Assembly: GCA_902586495.1 (NCBI GenBank)
Contig: CACIHQ010000004.1
Span: 1-64,000 of the forward strand
Reading direction: 5' to 3'
Length of the DNA stretch: 64,000 nucleotides
Source of the DNA: an uncultured Pelagibacteraceae bacterium
Lineage (GTDB): Bacteria; Pseudomonadota; Alphaproteobacteria; Pelagibacterales; Pelagibacteraceae
Made by a program: the position numbers and the translations under genes. The notes under the pieces are model-generated. The model was not told the origin of the DNA. It saw only the letters and a list, made by a program, of their open reading frames with translations, and searched no databases. Shown here in pieces: positions 54,274 to 62,782 of the stretch; the stretch's first letter is position 1; each line of letters opens with the position of its first letter.

Positions 54274-56132
54274 TGGCCAAACATAAGACCCATTATGAAG
54301 AGTGTGATGTATTGGTTGTTGGTGGTGGAATGGCTGGAACGGGAGCAACTTTCGAAGCTCGTCATTGGGGTAGAGATTTAAAGATTGTTTGTGTTGAGAA
54401 AGCTAACATCGATAGAAGTGGAGCTGTAGCTCAAGGATTATATGCCATCAACTGTTACATGGGTATGCAGTGGGATGAAAATCAACCTGAAGACCATGTA
54501 AGATATGCACGAAATGATTTAATGGGAATGGTCAGAGAAGACTTAGGATATGACATGGCTCGACATGTAGACTCGACTGTTCACATGTTTGATGAGTGGG
54601 GTCTTCCAATGATGAAAAATGAAAAAACAGGAAGATACTTAAGAGAAGGAAAATGGCAGATCATGATTCATGGTGAGAGTTATAAACCAATTGTAGCTGA
54701 AGCAGCAAAAAAATCTGCCGACAAAATTTATAATAGAATAATGGTTACTCATTTATTGATGGATGAAGCCCAAGAGAATAGAATTGGTGGAGCAGTTGGC
54801 TTTAATATGAGAACTGGAGACTTCCATGTGTTTAGAGCAAAAGCTGTTATCGTCTCTGCAGGTGGAGCATCACATATATTTAAACCAAGAGCTGTAGGTG
54901 AGGGTATGGGCAGAACTTGGTACGCGCCGTGGAGTAATGGATCAGCATATGCTTTACCCATAGCAGCTGGTGCAAAGATGACTCAAATGGAAAACAGAAT
55001 TGTTTTATGTAGATTTAAAGATGGTTATGGACCTGTTGGTGCATACTTTTTACATTTAAAAACATATACTCAAAATGCTAATGGTGAAAACTATGAAAAA
55101 AAATGGTACGACCAAACAAAAGAGTTAGTAGGTGAGTATATTGATCACCATCCAACTCCAACATGTTTAAGAAATCACGCATTTATTCAAGAAGTGGCTG
55201 CGGGAGGTGGACCAATCCACATGGTGACTAAAGAGGCTTTCCAAGATCCACATTTAGAGACCGTAGGATGGGAAAATTTTTTAGGTATGACAGTTGGGCA
55301 AGCTGTTGTTTGGGCTTCGCAAAATATTGATCCAAAATATACCAATCCTGAATTAACAACCTCGGAACCTTATGTGATGGGATCACACGCAACGTGTTCT
55401 GGAGCTTGGGTGAGTGGACCAGAAGATTTATCTCCACCTGAATATTTTTGGGGATATAATCGAATGTTAACTATTGATGGCCTATTTGGAGCTGGTGACA
55501 CTGTTGGTGGAAGCGCTCATAAATTTTCATCAGGCTCATTTACTGAAGGAAGACTAGCAGCCAAAGCAGCAGTGAAATACATACAGGACAAAAAAGCAGA
55601 CGGAATTAAAGTTTCGGATAAACAATGTGATGACTTCAAAAAAGCTGTTTATAAACCTCTAGATACTTATACTGTTGCTCAAAACGAAATAACTGGGGGA
55701 ACAGTTTCACCGAGCTATATTTCACCTATTCAAGGTCTACAAAGACTTCAAAAAATTATGGACGAATATGTGGGAGGAATTACCTCTAACTATATGACAA
55801 ATGGAAACTTATTAAAAAAAGCTTTGCAATTGTTAGACTGGCTTCAAGAAGATTTAGAAAAAGTAGGAGCTGAAGATTATCATCAATTAATGAGAGCTTG
55901 GGAATTAAAGCATAGGGCGCTGACTTCTCAGTGTGTGACTGAACATACATTATTTAGAGAAGAAACTCGTTGGCCAGGATATTATTATAGAGGTGATCAT
56001 ATGAAGTTAGATGATGAAAACTGGCATTGTTTGACGGTATCTAGAAGGGATCCTGAAACTGGTAAATTTAGTCTTGAGAAGGTCCCTGTGTATCATATTG
56101 TTGATGAAAAAGAGAAGAAAAAAGCTTCTTAA
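54273..56132 (+). CDS. aprA: Adenylylsulfate reductase alpha subunit AprA
   Basis: FAD-containing catalytic subunit (619 aa) that interconverts sulfite plus AMP and adenosine 5'-phosphosulfate. Features: the FAD-binding 'VVGGGMAGTGATFEARHWG' near residue 15, 'DRSGAVAQGLYAINCYMG', 'LPIAAGAKMTQMENRIVLCRFKDGYGPVG' and 'HATCSGAWVSGPED'. Without dsr genes in the window and with sulfonate genes nearby, it most likely oxidises sulfite released from organosulfonates. SAR11 AprBA belongs to the sulfur-oxidiser branch (established knowledge). Confidence 0.96.
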   Translation: MAKHKTHYEECDVLVVGGGMAGTGATFEARHWGRDLKIVCVEKANIDRSGAVAQGLYAINCYMGMQWDENQPEDHVRYARNDLMGMVREDLGYDMARHVDSTVHMFDEWGLPMMKNEKTGRYLREGKWQIMIHGESYKPIVAEAAKKSADKIYNRIMVTHLLMDEAQENRIGGAVGFNMRTGDFHVFRAKAVIVSAGGASHIFKPRAVGEGMGRTWYAPWSNGSAYALPIAAGAKMTQMENRIVLCRFKDGYGPVGAYFLHLKTYTQNANGENYEKKWYDQTKELVGEYIDHHPTPTCLRNHAFIQEVAAGGGPIHMVTKEAFQDPHLETVGWENFLGMTVGQAVVWASQNIDPKYTNPELTTSEPYVMGSHATCSGAWVSGPEDLSPPEYFWGYNRMLTIDGLFGAGDTVGGSAHKFSSGSFTEGRLAAKAAVKYIQDKKADGIKVSDKQCDDFKKAVYKPLDTYTVAQNEITGGTVSPSYISPIQGLQRLQKIMDEYVGGITSNYMTNGNLLKKALQLLDWLQEDLEKVGAEDYHQLMRAWELKHRALTSQCVTEHTLFREETRWPGYYYRGDHMKLDDENWHCLTVSRRDPETGKFSLEKVPVYHIVDEKEKKKAS

Positions 56133-56155
56133 TCTAATATTATAAAGAGTAATCA

Positions 56156-56506
56156 ATGGATCTATTATCTAAATCAGATGAGGAGATATTTGAAATTGGT
56201 AAACCCTTCTGGGAAAACTTAGTTAGATCCTCCAATTTGAAAGATTATGGCGGTTTTACCAGAGATTTTTCCACTCAAATGCTTTTCGGAGCTAATGAGG
56301 TCGAATTAGGTAAACAATGGGCTAATAACAAACTAATTGTAAACTTAAATGAAACATATGAGCCATTTGGCACTCTAAGAAGAGGTGATCATATAACAGT
56401 ATTAATAAAGCAGACAAACAAAGAAATCCAAGGTGAATTTTTAGGCAGACTTGTGCTTGGAGTAGAGGATGGCGAGGTTAAAGTTTTTGGTGCAACTATC
56501 TACTAA
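56156..56506 (+). CDS. Hypothetical protein of the apr/sulfite gene cluster (116 aa)
   Basis: A 116-aa protein starting 23 bases after aprA in the same direction, with no signal peptide or TM segment. It contains 'GKPFWENLVRSSNLKDYGGFTRDFSTQML' and 'YEPFGTLRRGDHITVLIKQTNKEIQGEFLGRLVLG'. I do not recognise a family. The position between aprA and a sulfite exporter makes it a likely accessory protein of sulfite handling. The second half looks like a compact beta-rich domain. Confidence 0.75.
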   Translation: MDLLSKSDEEIFEIGKPFWENLVRSSNLKDYGGFTRDFSTQMLFGANEVELGKQWANNKLIVNLNETYEPFGTLRRGDHITVLIKQTNKEIQGEFLGRLVLGVEDGEVKVFGATIY

Positions 56507-56569
56507 AAAAAGAATTAATTTTTCAATAATAGTTTGACAATTTATCTACCGGGTGTATGAGAAATATAG

Positions 56570-56704
56570 ATGCACCTTCCAAATATAAAAATACCTCAAA
56601 TACTTTCTGAAAAAAAAACAACATTAATTAAAACTGGAATTTTTTCAGCGATTGTAGCTTGTTGGGGCGTGATCTTATTTGGAACTTTTATAACTTTTAG
56701 TTAA
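56570..56704 (+). CDS. Small single-TM protein before tauE (44 aa)
   Basis: ATG at 56570 to TAA at 56702-56704. A polar start (MHLPNIKIPQILSEKK) precedes a hydrophobic helix, 'TGIFSAIVACWGVILFGTFI', at the C-terminus. It lies between the 116-aa gene and the TauE-like gene (22 bases ahead). No family is recognised; the helix and context suggest a small membrane partner. No convincing SD. Confidence 0.5.
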   Translation: MHLPNIKIPQILSEKKTTLIKTGIFSAIVACWGVILFGTFITFS

Positions 56705-56726
56705 GTTATATTTAAAGTTTTTTTAG

Positions 56727-57821
56727 ATGGATGTTTTTTTACCTATAGCCCAAGTATTTATTAACCCTGTCGAAATACTTTTAATAAGTGCTATAGTTGG
56801 AGTTCTTTCTGGTTTATTTGGTGTAGGAGGTGGTTTTTTAATGACACCTTTTTTAATCTTCATGGGCGTTCCCCCAGCTTATGCAGTTGCTAACGAGGCC
56901 AACAATATCTTGGCAACTTCTGTATCTGGATCCACCACTCATTGGTTAAAAAATACTTTAGATTACAAAATGGGATTAATGATTGTAATTGGTGGAACTA
57001 TAGGAACTATAGTAGGTATTTTTACTTTCACATATTTTAAAGACATCGGTAAAATAGATACGGTAATTTCTTTAGCCTATATGTATATTCTTGCAATAAT
57101 TGGGACTCTGATGTTAGTGGAAAGTCTAGGTGAGATTGATAAAGCCAAAAAGAATATTGTAGAGAAAAAAAAATTACATGTTCATTATTGGATACATGGA
57201 CTTCCTTTTAGAATGAGGTTTCCAAAATCAAAACTATATGAAAGTATATTCACACCGATCATAATTGGATTAGTTGTTGGGTTTATAGCAGCTATAATGG
57301 GGATCGGCGGTGCATTTATCTTAGTGCCAGCAATGATTTATATTATTAAGATGCCGACAAAATTAGTTCCTGGAACTTCCTTATTCGTAACAATTTTTGT
57401 AAGTGTCATAGTTACATTTCTTCATTCAATTAATTATGGTTCAATAGATCTAATGTTAGTGTTAATGTTAGTTATAGGCTCAATAGTCGGAGTACAGGTA
57501 GGCCAAAAACTTGGTGAGCAAATTGATAGTTCTGGATTAAAAGCATTATTGGCAATTTTACTATTAATTGTGGGAATAGTAATTGCTTATGATACTTTTT
57601 TTGCAGAAGAAATACTGAATGGCACAATACCTATAAGCTCAAAAGACTTAAATTTCTTCTCAAAGTTTATTAAAGAGTTTTCAGAGGATATGCCATTCTT
57701 CTATGGATTATTTTCGATTTTATTTGCTGTTATTTTAGGAATTGCAGCTGCATTTATTAGAAGATCAATTTCAAAGTTTAGAGAAAAATATTTTAAAAAA
57801 CCAGTTAAACAATCTAAATAA
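56727..57821 (+). CDS. TauE/SafE-family sulfite exporter
   Basis: A 364-aa membrane protein of the TauE/SafE family. Two related halves are seen, each with the family glycine motif: 'SGLFGVGGGFLMTPFLIFMGVP' and 'AAIMGIGGAFILVPAMIYIIK'. A hydrophilic loop separates them and about nine TM segments are likely. Location between apr genes and the sulfonate genes supports sulfite or sulfoacetate export. The 3' end overlaps the convergent yeiH-like gene by 8 bases. Confidence 0.9.
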   Translation: MDVFLPIAQVFINPVEILLISAIVGVLSGLFGVGGGFLMTPFLIFMGVPPAYAVANEANNILATSVSGSTTHWLKNTLDYKMGLMIVIGGTIGTIVGIFTFTYFKDIGKIDTVISLAYMYILAIIGTLMLVESLGEIDKAKKNIVEKKKLHVHYWIHGLPFRMRFPKSKLYESIFTPIIIGLVVGFIAAIMGIGGAFILVPAMIYIIKMPTKLVPGTSLFVTIFVSVIVTFLHSINYGSIDLMLVLMLVIGSIVGVQVGQKLGEQIDSSGLKALLAILLLIVGIVIAYDTFFAEEILNGTIPISSKDLNFFSKFIKEFSEDMPFFYGLFSILFAVILGIAAAFIRRSISKFREKYFKKPVKQSK

Positions 57822-58881
57822 AAAATTTTATATAAGTTTCTATAGTTATAATACTCACAACTCCTACAGTTAACATTGCCGTAAATCCAACAATAAAAGG
57901 TTTATAACCCATATTTCTAATATCTTTTAAGTTTGTTGATAAGCCTATAGCAGCCATAGCCATAGTTAAGAAAATTTTAGAACTTGTTTTAACAAAATCT
58001 ATAATTTCAATCCAATTATTATCAGTTGAGAAAACTTCATCACCAACATTTCTTAAAATTATCATCCCAACAAAACCTAAAATAAAATAAGGAAATATAC
58101 TTAAAATGGAGTAACCCTTTTCTTTTACCTGACCTCTATTATAAAGAAAGGCAAAAAGAGGAATCATCACCATCAAAAAAGTATTTCTTAAAAGCTTTGT
58201 GACAGTTGCAATATTTAATGTTTCAGGACTATTGTACTGTTGATCATATATTAATCCTGCTGCAGCAACTTGTGATGTTTCGTGTATAGCTGTTCCTAAA
58301 AAAAGACCTGCAAATAATGAATTTCCCTCAAAATAGAAATTTGAGAAGTAAGGGTAAAACAACATCGACAATATTCCGAATAAAGTAATATTTGCGATTG
58401 CATAAGAAATTTCACTTTTATTTGCTTTTATTACAGGCGCGGTTGCCATAATAGCAGTGGTGCCACAAACGCTGCTTCCAATTGATATTAAGTAAGCCAT
58501 CCGAGTTGGTATCTGAATTTTTCTAATTAAAAGCTTAATTACGATTAAGACGCTAACTATACAAATTAATATCAATGGAATTGCAATTTTTCCAAACTCT
58601 AAAAACTCAAACGGCTTTAATTGTATGCCTAAACAGATTATGCCAAGTTTTAAGATATAATCTCTACTAAAATCTAATCCTTTTTGAAAACTTTCTCTAA
58701 TTTTAAAAAAATTTCCAAAGAAAATGCCGAGTAGGATTGCTATCATAGCTGTGGAGATCGGACTTTTGCTATATCCTAAAAGATCAATACCAATAATGTT
58801 ATTAAAACCTTGGGATAGAGAATAAAGAACAAATGCAAGAACTATGCCTGGTATGAACACCAAGTAATTTTTAAAAAACAT
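57814..58881 (-). CDS. YeiH-family putative sulfate/sulfite exporter
   Basis: A 355-aa membrane protein with about ten TM segments of the YeiH (UPF0324, Cons_hypoth698) family: 'MIAILLGIFFGNFFKIRESFQKGLDFSRDYILKLGIICLG', 'GSSVCGTTAIMATAPVIKA' and 'AGLFLGTAIHETSQVAAAG'. YeiH-type genes frequently stand next to xsc in sulfonate-degrading bacteria and are proposed to export sulfite or sulfate. It lies in the suyB-suyA transcription unit, 15 bases after suyB. Confidence 0.88.
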   Translation of the reverse strand: MFFKNYLVFIPGIVLAFVLYSLSQGFNNIIGIDLLGYSKSPISTAMIAILLGIFFGNFFKIRESFQKGLDFSRDYILKLGIICLGIQLKPFEFLEFGKIAIPLILICIVSVLIVIKLLIRKIQIPTRMAYLISIGSSVCGTTAIMATAPVIKANKSEISYAIANITLFGILSMLFYPYFSNFYFEGNSLFAGLFLGTAIHETSQVAAAGLIYDQQYNSPETLNIATVTKLLRNTFLMVMIPLFAFLYNRGQVKEKGYSILSIFPYFILGFVGMIILRNVGDEVFSTDNNWIEIIDFVKTSSKIFLTMAMAAIGLSTNLKDIRNMGYKPFIVGFTAMLTVGVVSIITIETYIKFFI

Positions 58882-58896
58882 TCTTTAATTTAGTGA

Positions 58897-60063
58897 TTAT
58901 GCGCTTCTATAAAGTTTAGTCATAACAAATTCTTTATGACCTAAAGCTTCTGCACAGGTTAATCTTCCATTAGCTACTCTTAGTGTTGTCTCGATAAGCT
59001 TATCTCCCGCCTCAGATAAGTTCATTTCTCTTGAAAGAATCTTTGATACATCGCAATCAACATGCTCACTCATGCTTTTAGCTGTTAATGGGTTAGCAGT
59101 TAATTTTACAACAGGCTCTATAGGGTTTCCAACTATATTCCCTTGGCCTGTTGGAAATAAATGAATGTTAAATCCTCCTGCAGCTTGAAGTGTAATACAT
59201 TCTGCTGCTGCTGAAGATGTATCCATGAAGTAAAGTCCTGGACCTTTTGCTGGTTCCTCAGCTGGCTCAAGTACATCTATAAATTTTAAGTTTCCTATTT
59301 TTTGAAAATTTCCAAATGCTTTTTCTTCAATTGTGGTTAATCCACCTGCAATATTTCCAGCAGTTGGTTGACTTTCTGAAAGATCATTAGTTGCTTCTTT
59401 TAATATAAAATCATTATATTCATTCCATGTCTTCATAAATTTTTCAGAAGCTTCCTTAGTTGCTCCTCTTGCAGCACAGACATTTTCTGCCCCAGTAAGT
59501 TCAGATGTCTCACCAAAACATAAATGAACACCTAATGGTTCTAATTTTTCCATTAAATTTCCAACAGTTGGATTTGATGCTAATCCTGATGTTGTATCTG
59601 ACTCCCCACATTTTACTGAGATCCATAAATCACTCATTGGACACTCTTCTCTTTGTTTTTCAGATGCCCATTGTGAAAATTCTTGCGCTTTTTTTGAAGC
59701 TTTCATTACAGTTCCAATATCTCCTGTGCGCTCTATGTGAAAACCTTCAACTGGTTTTCCTGTTTTAGCGATGCCATCAACAATTTTTTTAGTCCATTTT
59801 GGCTCAATACCAATCACAATAACCGCAGCTACATTTGGATTACTTCCTGTTCCAATCATTGTTCTAAAATGTAAATCTAAATCCGCTCCAAATTGCAGTC
59901 TTCCGTAAGAATGTGGTAATGCAATCGTCCCCTTTATATTGTTAGCGACTGATTCCGCACATGCGTTAGAAATGTCATCAACAGGCAATATAATTACATG
60001 ATTTCTAGTTCCCGCTCTGCCGTTTTCTCTTTTATAACCTAAAAAACTTTTTGGGATTTCCAT
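58897..60063 (-). CDS. suyB: (R)-sulfolactate sulfo-lyase large subunit SuyB
   Basis: A 388-aa protein of the UxaA/altronate dehydratase family: '[24 protein letters not shown]', '[21 protein letters not shown]' and '[22 protein letters not shown]'. The separate small SAF-type subunit next to it and the surrounding sulfonate genes identify it as SuyB, which desulfonates sulfolactate to pyruvate plus sulfite. Altronate or galactarate dehydratase is the alternative on sequence alone. It begins 3 bases after suyA. Confidence 0.87.
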   Translation of the reverse strand: MEIPKSFLGYKRENGRAGTRNHVIILPVDDISNACAESVANNIKGTIALPHSYGRLQFGADLDLHFRTMIGTGSNPNVAAVIVIGIEPKWTKKIVDGIAKTGKPVEGFHIERTGDIGTVMKASKKAQEFSQWASEKQREECPMSDLWISVKCGESDTTSGLASNPTVGNLMEKLEPLGVHLCFGETSELTGAENVCAARGATKEASEKFMKTWNEYNDFILKEATNDLSESQPTAGNIAGGLTTIEEKAFGNFQKIGNLKFIDVLEPAEEPAKGPGLYFMDTSSAAAECITLQAAGGFNIHLFPTGQGNIVGNPIEPVVKLTANPLTAKSMSEHVDCDVSKILSREMNLSEAGDKLIETTLRVANGRLTCAEALGHKEFVMTKLYRSA

Positions 60064-60066
60064 TAT

Positions 60067-60351
60067 TTACCACTTTTTTGTTTTTACATTATGAACATGA
60101 ACATGTTCACCTTTTTTGATTGCTTTAACTACTTTGCCAATATCATGACCATACTTTAAAATAGTATCACCTTCTTTTAAATCGACCATAGCAATTTTAT
60201 GACCTAGAGGTATTTCATCTATTGATTGAATAGACGCCGAGCTATCATTTTCCATAATCCAGCATTTACAGTCTTGTTTTGGGGTTATTTTCTCTATCAC
60301 TACTACACCTACATTATCTTTTTTGTCGTGAATTATGATATCTGTAGCCAT
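60067..60351 (-). CDS. suyA: (R)-sulfolactate sulfo-lyase small subunit SuyA
   Basis: A 94-aa SAF-domain protein, the small partner of SuyB. It has 'DIIIHDKKDNVGVVVIEKI', 'EIPLGHKIAMVDLKEGDTILKYGHDIGKVVKAIKKGEHVHVHNV', typical of the small subunit of UxaA-type lyases, with several histidines for iron. It is the first gene of a minus-strand operon suyA-suyB-yeiH and is divergent from xsc over 118 bases. Confidence 0.88.
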   Translation of the reverse strand: MATDIIIHDKKDNVGVVVIEKITPKQDCKCWIMENDSSASIQSIDEIPLGHKIAMVDLKEGDTILKYGHDIGKVVKAIKKGEHVHVHNVKTKKW

Positions 60352-60398
60352 ATATATAGTGTCGAAATGTTTATTTGAATTTCCAAAAATCTTATATA

Positions 60399-60440
60399 TT
60401 AATCGCGACTATTAAGAAATAGTTTTATAAAAAAACTATT
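60399..60440. promoter_or_regulatory. Inverted repeats in the suyA-xsc divergent promoter region
   Basis: Two inverted repeats lie in this gap: TTAAT-N7-ATTAA (60399-60415), centred on CGCGACT, and AATAGTTTT-N5-AAAACTATT (60418-60440), a perfect 9-bp repeat. Both sit between the divergent suyA and xsc starts and could bind a regulator that responds to sulfonates. Because of high AT content the statistical support is modest. Confidence 0.4.
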
Positions 60441-60469
60441 ACATATACTGGTTTAGAAAGGCTCTATTA

Positions 60470-62254
60470 ATGACAAAAATGACAACAGAAGAAGCTTTTG
60501 TAAAAGTTTTACAAATGCACGGTATTGAACATGCTTTTGGTATAATTGGTTCAGCATTCATGCCTATCTCAGATATTTTTCCTGATGCAGGAATTACCTT
60601 TTGGGATGTTGCTCATGAAACAAACGGTGGACTAATAGCCGATGGTTACACAAGATCTACTGGAAAAATGTCAATGGTAATCGCACAAAACGGACCAGGT
60701 ATTACTGGATTAGTAACCCCGATTAAAACAGCTTATTGGAATCACACACCATTACTATTGGTAACACCTCAGGCTGCAAACAAAACAATGGGTCAAGGGG
60801 GTTTCCAAGAAGTAGAGCAAATGAATTTGTTCAAAGATATGGTTTGTTACCAAGAGGAAGTTAGAGATCCATCTAGAATGGCAGAAGTTTTAAATAGAGT
60901 AATAGAAAAGGCAATCAGAGGTTCAGCACCTGCGCAAATTAATGTTCCAAGAGATTATTGGACTCAAGTGATTGATATTGAGTTACCGCCAATCGTCAGA
61001 TTAGAAAGACAAGGTGGTGGGGCAGAAGCAATTGATAAAGCTGCAAAACTTTTATCAAATGCAAAATTTCCTGTGATTTTATCTGGTGCTGGAGTTGTTA
61101 TCGGTGATGCAATTAATGAGACTAAAAAACTTGCAGAAAAATTAGACTCACCTGTTTGTTCAGGTTATCAGCACAATGACAGTTTTCCAGGAAGTCATCC
61201 TTTAGCAGTAGGTCCTTTAGGATATAATGGATCAAAAGCAGCTATGGAATTAATTTCTAAAGCTGATGTAGTTTTGGCACTAGGCACAAGATTAAATCCT
61301 TTCTCAACATTACCTGGATATGGAATTGATTACTGGCCAAAAAATGCAAGTATTATTCAAGTAGATATTAATCCTGATAGAATTGGTTTGACTAAAAAAG
61401 TAACAGTTGGGATAAGTGGTGATGCAAAATTAGTTGCTCAGCAAATAATTGATAAATTATCTTCAACTGCAGGAGATAATGATAGACAAAAAAGAAAAGA
61501 TTTAATTCATCAGACAAAATCTGCGTGGTTACAAAAATTAGCAAGTTTAGATCATGAGGATGATGATGAGGGAACAGTTTGGAACAAAGAAGCGAGAGAA
61601 AGAGATAAAGACAGAATGTCACCAAGACAAGCTTGGCGAGCAATACAATCTGGGATGCCAAAGGATGTAATTATATCTAGTGATATAGGTAATAACTGTG
61701 CAATTGGAAATGCTTATCCAACTTTTGAAAAACCAAGAAAATATTTAGCTCCAGGTTTATTTGGACCTTGCGGTTATGGTTTCCCATCAATTTTGGGTGC
61801 AAAGATTGGATGCCCAGATACACCTGTAATTGGTTTTGCAGGGGATGGAGCATTTGGAATTAGTATGAATGAGATGAGCTCGTGTGCAAGAGAAGAGTGG
61901 CCGGCAATTACAATGGTCATCTTTAGAAATTATCAATGGGGTGCAGAAAAAAGAAATACTACTTTATGGTTTGATAATAACTTTGTTGGAACAGAACTAG
62001 ATCCAGAATTAAGCTTTGCAAAAGTTGCAGATGCTTGTGGTTTAAAGGGAGTGACTGTTAGAACAATGGAAGAAACAACAGAGGCCATCAAAAAATCATG
62101 TGAAGATCAAAAAAAAGGTATTACCACATTTATAGAGGTAATATTAAATCAAGAATTGGGTGAGCCTTTTAGAAGAGATGCAATGAAAAAACCTGTGAGA
62201 GTGGCTGGAATAAATAAAAAAGATATGAGGCCACAAAAATCTCTAAATGGATGA
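60470..62254 (+). CDS. xsc: Sulfoacetaldehyde acetyltransferase Xsc
   Basis: A 594-aa ThDP-dependent enzyme that converts sulfoacetaldehyde and phosphate to acetyl phosphate and sulfite. Xsc-like pieces: 'IGSAFMPISDIFPDAGITFWDVAHETNGGLIADGY', 'AYWNHTPLLLVTPQAANKTMGQGGFQEVEQM', the ThDP motif 'GFAGDGAFGISMNEMSSCAREEWPA' and 'RNYQWGAEKRNTTLWFDNNFVGTELD'. SD-like AAAGG at 60457-60461 favours ATG 60470; a second ATG is 9 bases later. It ends with an 8-base overlap of the SxtJ-like gene, though functions appear unrelated. Confidence 0.95.
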   Translation: MTKMTTEEAFVKVLQMHGIEHAFGIIGSAFMPISDIFPDAGITFWDVAHETNGGLIADGYTRSTGKMSMVIAQNGPGITGLVTPIKTAYWNHTPLLLVTPQAANKTMGQGGFQEVEQMNLFKDMVCYQEEVRDPSRMAEVLNRVIEKAIRGSAPAQINVPRDYWTQVIDIELPPIVRLERQGGGAEAIDKAAKLLSNAKFPVILSGAGVVIGDAINETKKLAEKLDSPVCSGYQHNDSFPGSHPLAVGPLGYNGSKAAMELISKADVVLALGTRLNPFSTLPGYGIDYWPKNASIIQVDINPDRIGLTKKVTVGISGDAKLVAQQIIDKLSSTAGDNDRQKRKDLIHQTKSAWLQKLASLDHEDDDEGTVWNKEARERDKDRMSPRQAWRAIQSGMPKDVIISSDIGNNCAIGNAYPTFEKPRKYLAPGLFGPCGYGFPSILGAKIGCPDTPVIGFAGDGAFGISMNEMSSCAREEWPAITMVIFRNYQWGAEKRNTTLWFDNNFVGTELDPELSFAKVADACGLKGVTVRTMEETTEAIKKSCEDQKKGITTFIEVILNQELGEPFRRDAMKKPVRVAGINKKDMRPQKSLNG

Positions 62255-62630
62255 AATTAAGATAAGTTCTAATAGAAGCTTTGGTATAGTATTTTTTATT
62301 GTTTTTTTATTAATAGCACTTTATCCACTTTTAAAAGATAATGATTTAAGAATTTGGTCATTAGTTATCTCATTTATTTTTCTTATTCTTGGTTTGATAA
62401 ACTCAAAGATACTTACACCCTTAAATAGATTATGGTTTAAATTTGGATTACTACTTGGAAAATTTATATCACCTTTAATAATGGGAATTATATTTTTCAT
62501 AGTTGTAACACCTATTGGAATTGTTATGCGGTTACTTAAGAAAGATTTATTAAATTTAAAATATGATAAAAAAGAAACTTATTGGATCGACAAATCAGGC
62601 CCAAAAAGTAAAATGAAAAATCAATTTTAG
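62247..62630 (+). CDS. SxtJ-family membrane protein
   Basis: A 127-aa membrane protein with three or four hydrophobic segments ('FGIVFFIVFLLIALYPLL', 'LVISFIFLILGLINSKIL', 'GIIFFIVVTPIGIVMRLL'), matching SxtJ-type proteins that stand next to DUF5989 and carbamoyltransferase genes in many genomes, as here. The end 'KETYWIDKSGPKS' with the YWxxR-like pattern is typical. Function unknown, possibly membrane partner of the carbamoyltransferase. Confidence 0.82.
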   Translation: MDEIKISSNRSFGIVFFIVFLLIALYPLLKDNDLRIWSLVISFIFLILGLINSKILTPLNRLWFKFGLLLGKFISPLIMGIIFFIVVTPIGIVMRLLKKDLLNLKYDKKETYWIDKSGPKSKMKNQF

Positions 62631-62631
62631 T

Positions 62632-62781
62632 ATGAGTTTTATAAAAGAATTTTGGGAGTTTCTAAAGGTAAGAAAAAAATATTGGCTTTTACCAATTATA
62701 ATAGTACTTGTTTTATTTGGTGGATTAATTGTTCTAACCCAAGGTTCTGCAGTAGCTCCATTTATTTATACAATTTTTTAA
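62632..62781 (+). CDS. DUF5989-family small membrane protein (49 aa)
   Basis: ATG at 62632 to TAA at 62779-62781. The 49 residues have 'FIKEFWEFLKVRKKYWLLPII' followed by one TM helix and a short 'QGSAVAPFIYTIF' tail, characteristic of DUF5989. It begins 1 base after the SxtJ gene and precedes the carbamoyltransferase by 1 base, a conserved trio. Confidence 0.85.
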   Translation: MSFIKEFWEFLKVRKKYWLLPIIIVLVLFGGLIVLTQGSAVAPFIYTIF

Positions 62782-62782
62782 A

